A stretch of 36,996 bases of DNA from an uncultured Selenomonadales bacterium (GTDB taxonomy: Bacteria > Bacillota > Negativicutes > Selenomonadales > Selenomonadaceae): NCBI GenBank assembly GCA_946408105.1, contig CAMJQS010000006.1:1-36996 (forward strand). The letters are read 5' to 3'. Below are positions 1-7,315 of this stretch, piece after piece. Every line of letters begins with the position of its first letter. Position 1 is the stretch's first letter. The notes under the pieces are model-generated. The model worked only from the letters and a program-made list of their open reading frames with translations. It had not been told where the DNA came from and did no database searches. The translations under genes were made by a program, and so were the position numbers.

Positions 1-70
1 CAAACTCATTTTATCAAAGAACTGCTTATGTTTTTTCTTTACCTGAATTTACCAACAACCCCTAGGAGCA

Positions 71-100
71 ACGCCCCCGCGAGGCGTCTTTTCTTTTTGC
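71..100 (+). terminator. Possible terminator of an upstream gene
   Basis: A 5-bp GC stem (ACGCC at 71-75, GGCGT at 83-87) is followed by a pyrimidine/T-rich tail at 88-98. It would end a rightward transcript entering from outside the window. The stem is short and the T tract is interrupted by C, so this is weak. Confidence 0.3.
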
Positions 101-133
101 TACTTTTTCTTTGGACGCGCAAAGAGAAAGTAG
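100..133. repeat. Inverted repeat with A/T-rich arms
   Basis: Arms at 100-113 and 120-133 are complementary except at one position, around a 6-base loop. A related hairpin lies at 303-328 (TTTTCTTTTG paired with CAAAAGAAAG, one mismatch). Part of the right arm, ACGCGCAAAG followed by an A-rich stretch, recurs just after the second copy of the dispersed repeat near 34399-34415. Confidence 0.6.
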
Positions 134-193
134 ATTCTTAACACAAAAATTATTTCAACACTCAATCGAAGCGAGGCGCACGCCGCGAAAAGA

Positions 194-248
194 GGCCGTC
201 ATGGATGACGGCCGCCCGCGCAATGAGCGTGACGCGAATTCAGCGGGC
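194..248. repeat. Dispersed two-hairpin repeat, copy 1
   Basis: The first hairpin is a perfect 8-bp stem (194-201 with 206-213) with a TGGA loop. It is followed directly by a 35-base block (214-248) bounded by GCCCGC and GCGGGC, which can also pair. The 35-base block is identical at 34362-34396, where it is again preceded by a GC hairpin whose loop contains ATGGA but whose stem sequence differs. Conserved loop with changed stem fits an element under structural constraint. It resembles a small REP/MITE-like intergenic repeat, but its family is unknown to me. Confidence 0.7.
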
Positions 249-387
249 AACGACCACGCTGCGGGTCGTCGTGACGTCGGAGCAATCGTTAGTGTCCCGC
301 CCTTTTCTTTTGGGCAAGCAAAAGAAAGTAAGATTAAAAAAAATAAAAATCATCAATCAGCTCAATCGAAGGAAGCATTCCGTTTTG

Positions 388-416
388 TTTACAAGCCGCC
401 GAAATTTTGATAAACT
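388..416 (+). promoter_or_regulatory. Candidate sigma-70 promoter of rplI-lonC
   Basis: TTTACA at 388-393 and TAAACT at 411-416 are separated by 17 bases. The start would fall only a few bases before the AAGGAGG of rplI, so the leader would be very short. The -10 box matches the consensus at four of six positions, so it is plausible but not certain. Confidence 0.4.
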
Positions 417-440
417 TGCGCGAGCTAAGGAGGAATTCAA

Positions 441-887
441 ATGAAAGTCATTTTGCAGGAAGACGTAAAAAAAGTCGGCGCGAAAGGCGAGGTCGTCGAA
501 GTCTCTGACGGCTACGGTCGCAATTATCTTTTGCCGCGGAAATTGGCTGTCGAAGCGAACGCGGCGAACTTGAACAGCGCGAAAGTCAAAGCGGAAAACA
601 AAGCTCGTCGTGCACGCCAAGAGGCTGACGAGGCAAAACTTCTCGGCGCACAGCTCGAAAAAATTTCCGTGAAAATTCCCGTGCGTATCGGCAAGGACGG
701 AAAACTTTTCGGCTCGGTCGGCGGCTCGGACGTTGCCAAAGCTTTAAAAGAAAATCATTCGCTCAACGTCGACAAGCGCAAAATTTCCGTTCAAGGTGAC
801 GTGACGGGCGCGGGCATTTACGACGCGGTAATTAAACTTCATCCCGAAGTCACGACGAAAATTAAAATCGAAGTCGTCGAAGGTTAA
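441..887 (+). CDS. rplI: 50S ribosomal protein L9
   Basis: This is L9, a structural protein of the large ribosomal subunit that binds 23S rRNA and helps hold the reading frame. The 148-residue product has the usual family length. The N-terminal domain carries the L9 signature (GYGRNYLLPRKLA, about residues 24-36), followed by a lysine/alanine/glutamate-rich connecting helix (about 41-75) and the C-terminal RNA-binding domain. The ATG is preceded by a strong AAGGAGG at about 429-435. lonC starts two bases after the stop, so the two genes are probably co-transcribed. Confidence 0.97.
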   Translation: MKVILQEDVKKVGAKGEVVEVSDGYGRNYLLPRKLAVEANAANLNSAKVKAENKARRARQEADEAKLLGAQLEKISVKIPVRIGKDGKLFGSVGGSDVAKALKENHSLNVDKRKISVQGDVTGAGIYDAVIKLHPEVTTKIKIEVVEG

Positions 888-889
888 TC

Positions 890-2914
890 ATGTTCAAAAA
901 ATTTTTTGGCAAAAAAGATTCTGCGCAGCCGCGACAAGAAACCGACTTGGACAGAGAAATTTCCGCGCTCTACGGAATTTTGGTCGACGTCATGGGCTCG
1001 GACAGATTGGTTTTGCAGGCCGGCAAAATGGACGCGCTCCGTTACATGCGCTCGCACGACCCCGCCGAAAGAGTTTTGGCGTTGCGCAGAATTCTTGAGG
1101 AAAACCCGACGCTCTCACCGCCGCCGAAAAAATCGGAGATTCACGAAGAAGTTCGTCTGCTCTCGGAAATGATAGCCGACATCATGGCGCGTCGACAGAT
1201 TGAAGACAAAATCGAGCGCAAGATAAACGAGAAGCTGGAGAAGGAACATCAAGATTACGTCAAAGATATTCGCATGCAAATTTTGCGCGAAGAAGACCCG
1301 AAGGCCGAATCGCCGCACGACAAAAAAAAGCGCAAGGAACTTGAGCAGCTGGAAGAAGTTCACCTCACGCAGTCGGTCATGGAACTTTTGCGGCCGAAGT
1401 CGCTTGAAGAAATCGTCGGGCAAGAGCGCGCGGTTAAATCTTTGCGTTCAAAATTGGCGTCGCCCTATCCGCAACATTTAATTTTGTACGGGCCGCCGGG
1501 CGTGGGCAAGACGACTGCCGCGCGATTAATTTTGGAGGCGGTTCGCGGCACGGAACTTTCGCCCTTCGGAGAAAACGCACCCTTCGTCGAAACGGACGGC
1601 ACGACTTTGCGTTGGGATCCTCGCGACGTGACAAATCCTTTAATAGGCTCAGTTCACGACCCGATTTATCAGGGCGCGCAACGAGCTTTGGCCGACAGCG
1701 GCATCCCCGAACCCAAGCCCGGCCTCGTCACGGACGCGCACGGCGGCATTTTGTTCATCGACGAGATTGGCGAAATGGATATCATGTTGCAAAATAAATT
1801 GCTCAAAGTTTTGGAGGACAAACGCGCGTATTTCGAGTCGAGCTACTACGATCCGACGAACGAAAAAATTCCGCCGTATGTCAAAATGCTTTTCGAGAAC
1901 GGCGCGCCCGCAGATTTTGTTTTAATCGGAGCGACGACTCGTGACGCTTCCGCGCTCAATCCCGCGTTGCGTTCGCGCTGTGCTGAAATTTATTTTGAGC
2001 CGCTCACGCCCGCGCACATCGTCGAAATCGTTCGGAACGCCGCAAGAAAACTCAACGTCGAATTGGAAGACGGCTTGGCGGAAACGATAAGCGAATACAC
2101 GATTGAAGGACGCAAGGCGATTAACATTTTGGCCGACGCTTACAGCCTGGCACTCGACCGCGCCGAAGATAAAATTTTGCACATCGACCGCCCGATAAAA
2201 ATTTCAAAGCAAGACGTTTACGAAGTCGCGCAAGTCAGTCGCCTCTATCAATACGTCACGAAGAAAGCTTCAAGCAAATCGACCGTCGGACACATTTTCG
2301 GACTCGGCGTCAGCGGCTTTATCGGTTCGGTTATCGAGATTGAGGCCGTCGTTTTTCCTGCGGAGAAAGGCAAAGGCACGATTCGTTTCAACGAAACGGC
2401 CGGCTCCATGGCGAAAGATTCCGTCTTCAACGCGGCGAGCGTCCTGCGTAAAGTCACGGGCAAAGACATTCACGATTTCGACGTGCACATAAACGTTATC
2501 GGCGGCGGCAACATCGACGGCCCCAGCGCGGGCACGGCGATTCTTGCGGCGTTGGTCAGCGCGGTTACCGGCAAAGAGATTCGGCAAGACGTGGCAGTCA
2601 CGGGCGAAATTTCTTTGCAGGGAAAAGTTCGACCCGTCGGCGGCGTCTTCGAGAAAGCTTACGGCGCGAAACAGGCCGGCATAAAAACTTTGGTCATCCC
2701 TAAAGAAAACGCCAAGGACATTCCTAAAGGACACCTCGGCTTAAAAATTTTTCCCGTCGACACGGCGGAGGACGCCTTCAAAAAAATTTTCGCCGCGCCG
2801 ATTGAATTCGTCGACGAGAAAAAAATTTCTTTGAGCAAAGACGAGCAGATAAAAAAAATTTCCTCAACGACCGTGACGTCGGAGGAACTTAATCAGTTGG
2901 GAATTGGAAATTAA
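890..2914 (+). CDS. lonC: ATP-dependent protease LonC
   Basis: This is a Lon-family AAA+ serine protease of the LonC type, which lacks the long N-terminal substrate domain of LonA. The 674-residue protein has a charged helical N-terminus (about 80-160). The ATPase domain has Walker A GPPGVGKTT at 201-209 and Walker B ILFIDE ending at D291-E292. The C-terminal protease domain has the Ser-Lys dyad, S546 in DGPSAGT and K589 in GGVFEKA. All key residues are intact. No membrane segment is visible, so it is probably cytoplasmic. LonC proteins are known mainly from Firmicutes and relatives. It is translationally close to rplI and ends at a strong terminator. Confidence 0.93.
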   Translation: MFKKFFGKKDSAQPRQETDLDREISALYGILVDVMGSDRLVLQAGKMDALRYMRSHDPAERVLALRRILEENPTLSPPPKKSEIHEEVRLLSEMIADIMARRQIEDKIERKINEKLEKEHQDYVKDIRMQILREEDPKAESPHDKKKRKELEQLEEVHLTQSVMELLRPKSLEEIVGQERAVKSLRSKLASPYPQHLILYGPPGVGKTTAARLILEAVRGTELSPFGENAPFVETDGTTLRWDPRDVTNPLIGSVHDPIYQGAQRALADSGIPEPKPGLVTDAHGGILFIDEIGEMDIMLQNKLLKVLEDKRAYFESSYYDPTNEKIPPYVKMLFENGAPADFVLIGATTRDASALNPALRSRCAEIYFEPLTPAHIVEIVRNAARKLNVELEDGLAETISEYTIEGRKAINILADAYSLALDRAEDKILHIDRPIKISKQDVYEVAQVSRLYQYVTKKASSKSTVGHIFGLGVSGFIGSVIEIEAVVFPAEKGKGTIRFNETAGSMAKDSVFNAASVLRKVTGKDIHDFDVHINVIGGGNIDGPSAGTAILAALVSAVTGKEIRQDVAVTGEISLQGKVRPVGGVFEKAYGAKQAGIKTLVIPKENAKDIPKGHLGLKIFPVDTAEDAFKKIFAAPIEFVDEKKISLSKDEQIKKISSTTVTSEELNQLGIGN

Positions 2915-2930
2915 AAGCTGCGGATAAAAA

Positions 2931-2963
2931 AATCCCCGACGTTTTGTCGGGGAAAATTTTTTT
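2931..2963 (+). terminator. Bidirectional terminator between lonC and peptide genes
   Basis: An 8-bp stem, TCCCCGAC (2933-2940) with GTCGGGGA (2946-2953), encloses a 5-base loop. It is flanked by an A tract on the left and a T tract on the right, so it can end both lonC (+) and the convergent peptide operon (-). Confidence 0.85.
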
Positions 2964-2972
2964 GTCTCAAGT

Positions 2973-3359
2973 TTAGAATAAGATTGCTCGCGTACTGCTT
3001 TTAATGCGCGTGACAACTTCTTCGTGGGTCATGGGCTTGCCGCCGTTGCGTCTGTTGAAGTAGAGGTTGTTGGTTGAGCCGAGCCCCGAGCCCAAAACTC
3101 CTACGCTGATGTGTGCGTCGACTCCCCAGGCTTTCAGGCCGCGTTTCTCCAGGAAATAGGCGAAGGCCAAATTGCCGGGTGGTAATTTTTTCGTCGCGAC
3201 GGTGCTCGCGGTGTTGACAACCGTGTTGAAAATTCCTTTGTCGAGGATTGCGCCTCTCAGTTCGTCGAGTTCTGCGACCGTGCTGCCCGAAACTTTATCA
3301 AGTTCTTCAAAAGTCATCACTTCGTCTGCAAAAATTTTTTCTTTCATCATTTTAATCAT
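2973..3359 (-). CDS. Double-glycine-type leader peptide (GS variant), bacteriocin-like
   Basis: This 128-residue product is of unknown function. The N-terminus is a charged leader with the pattern E-x-M-T-F-E-E-L-D-K-V-S-G-S-T, which matches the leaders of peptides exported by C39-peptidase ABC transporters, except that the expected Gly-Gly is Gly-Ser. The mature part would be about 100 residues, glycine-rich in the middle (GVLGSGLGS) and ending in a basic tail. Its C-terminal half resembles the neighbouring peptide and the one at 22406 (K-x-G-[IL], then N-x-Y-[FY]). The start is uncertain: ATGs occur at codons 1, 4 and 5, and GGAAG lies five bases before the first. It follows the upstream peptide gene by 18 bases in one operon. 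No exporter is present in the window. Confidence 0.75.
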   Translation of the reverse strand: MIKMMKEKIFADEVMTFEELDKVSGSTVAELDELRGAILDKGIFNTVVNTASTVATKKLPPGNLAFAYFLEKRGLKAWGVDAHISVGVLGSGLGSTNNLYFNRRNGGKPMTHEEVVTRIKSSTRAILF

Positions 3360-3377
3360 CCTTTCTTCCGTTGTGTT

Positions 3378-3695
3378 TTAAATTCTCTTGTTTGCAAGGG
3401 CGTGAGCTTCTTTGCGGGTGACAGATGTTTGTGTCGTGGTGTCGAAGTAATCATTGTCTCTGAAGGGTTTGGTTATGCAGCGGATTCCCAACTTCTCCCA
3501 GGCTTTGTCGACCTCGTTGCTCACTTTGTCCCAATGGAAGACTGCCGAAGGCATTCCGTAATCTTTTTTGATAAGCTTGCCTTCAAGCTTGCCTTTTTTC
3601 AAGTATTTGAGGAGCGCGGCGTCCGCTGCAGTCTCCGCAAAAGTTCCTCCGCTGATTTTGTCGAGTTGCTCCATGTTCAAGATTTCGTAAGTCAT
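3378..3695 (-). CDS. Double-glycine leader peptide, bacteriocin-like
   Basis: This 105-residue product is of unknown function. It begins with a short leader ending in MEQLDKISGGT, a clear double-glycine processing site after about residue 17. The mature part is about 88 residues, lysine-rich at first (KYLKKGKLEGKLIKK), with a single cysteine and the shared C-terminal pattern K-L-G-I then D-Y-F-D. AAGGAG stands about 8 bases before the ATG. It is the first long gene after the conserved promoter at 3870-3898, and its ribosome-binding block is identical over 31 bases to the one before the peptide gene at 22977. Export by a C39-type transporter is inferred from the leader; that transporter is not in the window. 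Confidence 0.8.
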   Translation of the reverse strand: MTYEILNMEQLDKISGGTFAETAADAALLKYLKKGKLEGKLIKKDYGMPSAVFHWDKVSNEVDKAWEKLGIRCITKPFRDNDYFDTTTQTSVTRKEAHALANKRI

Positions 3696-3795
3696 TTTTC
3701 ATTTCTCCTTTTCGTTTTAAAATTTTTTGATTTTGATTTTGTTTCCCCGAAAATTTTTTCTGCGCTTTTCGAGGTTCGCGCCGTGTGAAAATTTT

Positions 3796-3828
3796 TTACT
3801 GCCGTTCGATTTGTTTTGCCGTTCTCAT
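3796..3828 (-). other. Conserved mini-ORF (10 codons) upstream of the peptide gene
   Basis: Reads M-R-T-A-K-Q-I-E-R-Q-stop just after AAAGGAG. The partner locus has M-T-K-Q-I-E-R-Q-stop at 22896-22922. Here the ATG used at the partner is ACG and the only ATG abuts the ribosome binding site, so translation is doubtful at this copy. It may be a leader peptide or the stump of a former peptide gene. Confidence 0.4.
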
Positions 3829-3869
3829 CTCCTTTGTGTTTGTGTTTGCTTAATTTTTTCTTTCTGTTC

Positions 3870-3898
3870 CTTATACGCAGATTAGAAAAGTTTGTTAC
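3870..3898 (-). promoter_or_regulatory. Peptide-regulon promoter A
   Basis: On the minus strand GTAACA (3898-3893) is followed after 17 bases by TATAAG (3875-3870) and then GGAACAGAAAG. The same arrangement with the same spacing occurs at 22321-22349 and 22826-22854, both also before double-glycine peptide genes. The -35 box departs from TTGACA in the same way at all three sites. Confidence 0.75.
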
Positions 3899-3904
3899 AG
3901 TCTT

Positions 3905-3940
3905 AGAAAAAAATTTTCCCCGCCGAACTTCGACGGGGAA
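3905..3940 (-). terminator. Terminator of the AraC-type regulator gene
   Basis: On the minus strand CCCCGTCG and CGGCGGGG (3938-3918) form an 8-bp stem with one G-T pair and a 5-base loop, followed by AAAA and a run of eight T. It separates the regulator gene from the peptide promoter, so the peptides are not in its transcript. Confidence 0.8.
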
Positions 3941-3942
3941 TT

Positions 3943-4788
3943 TCATTTCGTCCAACGCTTGCGATATTCTTTGGGCGTCATCTGCATAAAATCTTTGAAG
4001 ACGTTTTGAAAATAATTTGAGTTGTTGTAGCCGACGCTCAAAGCAATTCGAGTTATCGTCATGTCGGTGTTGATTAAAAGATTTTGCGCTTCGCCGATTC
4101 GACGCAAGACGACGTAGCGCATGGGCGAGATTCCGATTTGAGCTTTGAAAACTTTTGCGAGCTTGTACACGTCGACGTTGACGGCGCGGGCGATGTCTTC
4201 GAGCTTGATGTTTTCCGTGTAGTGTTCGTCGATAAAATCTTTCGCGCGCGAAGTGAGCGACGGAATTTTTTCTCGGCGAGGCAGCCCGTGAGTTTTCAGC
4301 AACGAACAAATTTTTGCGACGAGAGCCAGCGCGAGAAGGTTGGCAGTTTCCGCGCCGCTCGGTCGATAACTTTCACGCTCAATCGCTCGGAAAATACTAA
4401 GCAGCTCGTCGAAATATTCTCCGCTCGGCAAAATGGGCGAATACTCTTCGGGCAAAATTTTATTCACGGGAAGATTGGCGAGTTTCAAATTGCTGACGGC
4501 GACGCAGTAAGTGGAAAGGCCGTTGCCGCTGCCGCCGAACTCGTCGTGGACGGTGCCGCTGTTGTAAAGAATCAAATCGCCTTTCTTGGCGGTGTATCGT
4601 TCGCCGTCGATGATGAAAATTCCCGCGCCGTCGTCGACGATTAAAATTTCTGCAAGATTTTTGTGTTCGTGCATGGTGCGCGGCATGGTCGTGACTGTCG
4701 CGTCGACGTTGCAAATATATTCGACGCGCGGCGTGTAACCTCTGCCGAAAACCGATTTATAATTCCGCTCAACAAAATACTGCAGCAA
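3943..4788 (-). CDS. AraC-family transcriptional regulator with cupin sensor domain
   Basis: A 281-residue DNA-binding regulator. The N-terminal half is a cupin-type sugar-sensing domain (residues about 20-130; HEH-type motif MHEHKNLAEIL near 40). The C-terminal 95 or so residues are the AraC double helix-turn-helix, ending in the family signature around GYNNSNYFQNVFKDFMQMTPKEY. The start is TTG at 4788, eight bases after AAAGGAG. The gene lies directly downstream of iolE beyond a terminator, so it may respond to a sugar or polyol, but its ligand and targets cannot be read from the sequence. It has its own terminator before the peptide promoter. Confidence 0.88.
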   Translation of the reverse strand: MLQYFVERNYKSVFGRGYTPRVEYICNVDATVTTMPRTMHEHKNLAEILIVDDGAGIFIIDGERYTAKKGDLILYNSGTVHDEFGGSGNGLSTYCVAVSNLKLANLPVNKILPEEYSPILPSGEYFDELLSIFRAIERESYRPSGAETANLLALALVAKICSLLKTHGLPRREKIPSLTSRAKDFIDEHYTENIKLEDIARAVNVDVYKLAKVFKAQIGISPMRYVVLRRIGEAQNLLINTDMTITRIALSVGYNNSNYFQNVFKDFMQMTPKEYRKRWTK

Positions 4789-4812
4789 GACAATCGCTCC
4801 TTTGATTGAACG

Positions 4813-4861
4813 GCAAAAAACGACGCAGGCAAACTCGAAAGTTCGTTGCGCCGTTTTTTTG
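4813..4861 (-). terminator. Terminator after the inositol operon (iolE end)
   Basis: Arms 4819-4826 (AACGACGC) and 4848-4855 (GCGCCGTT) pair with one wobble, with an inner ACTCGAAAGT hairpin. A T run follows on the minus strand just after iolE, and there is also one on the plus strand. Confidence 0.65.
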
Positions 4862-4876
4862 TCAAAAATTTTTTAA

Positions 4877-5764
4877 TCAGATGTGAGCTTTTTCGCGAAT
4901 GTATTTGCGAGCCTTAAGCGCGTACTCGAACGGGTTGGCCTTAGCGGGGTCTTGCTCGGCCTCGACGATATACCAGCCGTCGTAGTCGCTTGCGTTGACG
5001 ATATCGAAAATCGGCTCGAAGTCAACGTCGCCGTCGCCGGGCACGGTGAACATGCCGGCGCGCACGCCGTCAAGGAAGCACATGTTTTCGGCTTTGACTT
5101 TGTTGCGAATTTCCATGCGAACATCTTTCAAGTGGATGTGACGAATGCGCGGCAAATATTTTTTGAGAATCGCAAGGTAATCTTCGCCGGAGCAAACGAG
5201 GTGGCCTGTGTCGTAGAGGAGCCAAACGAGTTCGGGGTCGGTCTCTGCCATGAGGCGGTCGATTTCTTCGGTGGTCTGCACGCCCGTGCCCATGTGATGA
5301 TGATAAGTCATCGTCAAGCCGATTTTTTTCGCGACGGCTCCGAGTTTGTTTAAGCCTTCAGTTAAAAGTTTCCATTGCTCTTCCGTGTTGTAAGGTTTGT
5401 CCGCGAAAACAGCTTTGTCGAACTTGCCTTGAATGCTGTTGCCCTGTTCGGCGACGTTGCAGAATTTCGCGCCCATGGTGTGAAGGAATTCGCAGTGCGC
5501 GATAAAATCTTTTTCGACTTGCTCGTAAGGTTGAGTGAGCAAAAACGAGCTGAACCACGCGGAAGCAATGCTCATGCCGCGAAGGTCGAGAGCTTTTTTG
5601 AGGACGTTGGTGTCTTTGGGATATTTGCCGCCGACTTCGCAGCCGGTGAAGCCCGCCAACGCCATTTCGCTGACGCACTGCTCAAAAGTGTTTTCCTTGC
5701 CGAGGTCGGGCATGTCGTCGTTCGTCCAAGCAATCGGAGCAATGCCCAATTTAATTTTAGCCAT
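4877..5764 (-). CDS. iolE: Inosose (2-keto-myo-inositol) dehydratase IolE
   Basis: IolE removes water from 2-keto-myo-inositol (scyllo-inosose), giving the diketone that IolD hydrolyses. It is a 295-residue TIM-barrel enzyme of the xylose-isomerase-like superfamily. Recognisable features shared with Bacillus IolE are GIAPIAWTNDD near the N-terminus, WFSS (70-73), YHHHMGTGVQT (154-164), LLYDTGH, HLKDVR and MFTVPGDGDVDF. AGGAGGG precedes the ATG. It is the last gene of the operon. Upstream, an unusual heptad-repeat hairpin fills the gap to iolT. Confidence 0.95.
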   Translation of the reverse strand: MAKIKLGIAPIAWTNDDMPDLGKENTFEQCVSEMALAGFTGCEVGGKYPKDTNVLKKALDLRGMSIASAWFSSFLLTQPYEQVEKDFIAHCEFLHTMGAKFCNVAEQGNSIQGKFDKAVFADKPYNTEEQWKLLTEGLNKLGAVAKKIGLTMTYHHHMGTGVQTTEEIDRLMAETDPELVWLLYDTGHLVCSGEDYLAILKKYLPRIRHIHLKDVRMEIRNKVKAENMCFLDGVRAGMFTVPGDGDVDFEPIFDIVNASDYDGWYIVEAEQDPAKANPFEYALKARKYIREKAHI

Positions 5765-5783
5765 TAAAAACCCTCCTATTTTT

Positions 5784-5858
5784 TTAGGAGTTAGGAGTTA
5801 GGTGTTAGGAGTTAGAGTTTTGTCCTCTAAATCCTAAATCCCAAATCCTAAATCCTGA
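5784..5858 (-). repeat. Heptad-repeat hairpin between iolT and iolE
   Basis: The left arm (5784-5817) is a tandem run of the 7-mer TTAGGAG and variants. The right arm (5825-5858) is a run of CTAAATC and variants. They form an imperfect 34-base inverted repeat with about one mismatch per heptad and a 7-base loop. It begins next to the iolT stop codon and ends shortly before the iolE ribosome binding site, so it would fold in the operon mRNA. A relative lies at 7316-7380. Confidence 0.8.
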
Positions 5859-5859
5859 A

Positions 5860-7245
5860 TTAATTCTTGTCATAATTGCGGAAGTCGCGTTCGATTTGTT
5901 CAAGGGAACGACCGCGAGTTTCAGGCACGAACTTGATAACGAACAGCAAGCCCAAAAGTCCGACGCCCGCGAAGATGAAGAACGTTGCCGACAGCCCGAA
6001 CGTGAACAGCAGCTGCGGGAAGAAGAAGCCGATAAAGAAGTTTGTCACCCACAAGCACAAGACCGCACAGCCCATGCCCATGCCGCGAAGACGAACCGGG
6101 AACAGCTCGGAGAGGAGCAGCCACGTGACAGGAGACAAGAAGCCTTGCTGGAAGAAAAGGAACGTGACGGTCAAGCACAGGACGACGTAAGGCAACGTTG
6201 CGGAGCCGTCAAAAACATTCGACGCGATACCGATTGCGCACAGGCAAGCCATCGTTCCGATTTGCCCCGTCATAATCAGCGGGCGGCGTCCGTGACGACC
6301 CATCATCCAAATGCCGAAGAAAGTTGCGCTGACGGAGATGACACCGTTGGCAATGTTACCAATCAACGCCGCTTGCGTCGAGAAGCCCGCTTCCGTCAAA
6401 ATTTGCGTGCCGTAATACATAATCGAGTTGACGCCGGAAATTTGCTGGCAGATTGCAACGCCCATTGCGATGAAGACGATGCGACGAACCCACGGAACTG
6501 CGAGGTCGGAATAAGTTGCTTGCTGAACGGAGCTTTCGAGAGCGATTGTCTCTTTGATTTCGTCGAGCTCTTTTTGCGCGCGTTTCTCTTCACGAATCTT
6601 TTTGAGAACTTCGAGAGCCTCACCGACGCGCCCTTGAACGATCAACCAACGCGGGGATTCGGGGACGCTCAACATGCCGAGCCACAGGACGATTGCAGGC
6701 GTCGAAGCGATTGCCAACATGTAACGCCAAATGCCGCCCGTCGAACCGAACGTGACACCCATTGCCGCGTTGACGACGAAGGCGAGGAGCTGACCGGTAA
6801 CGATCATCAGCTCGTTTTGAGTAACCATGCGCCCGCGTCGTTCAGCGGGAGCCATTTCGGCCAAGAAGGCCGGAACCGTGACCGACGCGCCGCCGACTGC
6901 AAGACCGAGAACGAAGCGGCAGAAAATCAGAACTTCGGCGTTGGGAGAAAGTGCGCAACCGTTCGCCGCGAAGAAAAAGATAAATGCCAAGTACAGAATC
7001 ATCTTGCGACGGCCTGCCGTGTCTGCAATGCGACCGCCCATGAACGAACCGATTGCCGCGCCCGCCAACAGACCGCTGGCGACCAAACCTTCCATGGCCG
7101 GCGTCAAGTTCAGCTGGTCGGGCATTGCCATAAAGGCGAGTGCGCCGTTGATGACGCCCGTGTCGTAACCGAAGAGCAAACCGCCGAACGTCGAAACAAT
7201 CATTACTCGACGCAAGTAGGTTTCATGAGAAATTCCCTGAGCCAT
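5860..7245 (-). CDS. iolT: MFS sugar-porter family myo-inositol transporter
   Basis: A proton-coupled 12-helix membrane transporter of the sugar-porter family. The family signatures are all visible: FGYDTGVINGAL in helix 1, GGRIADTAGRRK in the loop after helix 2, VPESPRWL before the central loop, QQISGVNSIMYYG in helix 7, and PETRGRSLEQIE at the C-terminus. Its 461 residues match Bacillus IolT. The ATG at 7245 is preceded by a G-rich site (AGGGGG); a GTG six codons upstream is less likely. Its place between iolD and iolE supports myo-inositol as substrate. Confidence 0.9.
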   Translation of the reverse strand: MAQGISHETYLRRVMIVSTFGGLLFGYDTGVINGALAFMAMPDQLNLTPAMEGLVASGLLAGAAIGSFMGGRIADTAGRRKMILYLAFIFFFAANGCALSPNAEVLIFCRFVLGLAVGGASVTVPAFLAEMAPAERRGRMVTQNELMIVTGQLLAFVVNAAMGVTFGSTGGIWRYMLAIASTPAIVLWLGMLSVPESPRWLIVQGRVGEALEVLKKIREEKRAQKELDEIKETIALESSVQQATYSDLAVPWVRRIVFIAMGVAICQQISGVNSIMYYGTQILTEAGFSTQAALIGNIANGVISVSATFFGIWMMGRHGRRPLIMTGQIGTMACLCAIGIASNVFDGSATLPYVVLCLTVTFLFFQQGFLSPVTWLLLSELFPVRLRGMGMGCAVLCLWVTNFFIGFFFPQLLFTFGLSATFFIFAGVGLLGLLFVIKFVPETRGRSLEQIERDFRNYDKN

Positions 7246-7315
7246 TTGTTGTAACCCCCTCACATTTCAATGAGTTTTATATTTGTACCCTAACCCAACA
7301 AATGACTCTATTTTT

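Larger units (their letters stand above)
1..440. other. Gene-free, hairpin-rich leader upstream of rplI
   Basis: I see no convincing gene here: the open frames on either strand have no ribosome binding site and no recognisable protein. The stretch is a chain of inverted repeats: 71-75/83-87, 100-113/120-133, 194-201/206-213, 214-219/243-248, 250-255/264-269 and 303-312/319-328. One 35-base part (214-248) recurs exactly at 34362-34396, so at least part of this is a dispersed element and not only an rplI leader. The left end probably holds the tail of an upstream transcript that is outside the window. Confidence 0.6.
3696..3898 (-). repeat. Duplicated peptide-cassette leader, copy A
   Basis: Read on the minus strand, this stretch matches 22826-22976 (+) in order: GTAACA-N17-TATAAGG promoter, an A-rich leader, AAAGGAG, a mini-ORF ending K-Q-I-E-R-Q-stop, a variable spacer, and then a 31-base block at 3696-3726 that is identical to 22946-22976. 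The spacer between mini-ORF and block is longer here. This is direct evidence that the two peptide loci descend from a common cassette. Confidence 0.85.

Noticed and set aside
3692..4309. Minus-strand open frame overlapping the AraC gene end and the peptide leader
   Set aside because: Low-complexity Arg/Lys/Asn product in another frame of the regulator gene; it runs through a terminator and a promoter.
5784..5858. CRISPR-like array
   Set aside because: The repeats are 7 bases, contiguous and without spacers, and the two halves are inverted; no cas genes in the window.
5896..7254. Long open frame (about 450 codons) antisense to iolT
   Set aside because: It mirrors the codon bias of iolT, has no ribosome binding site and its product is rich in Arg/Asp/Glu/Gln with no domain.
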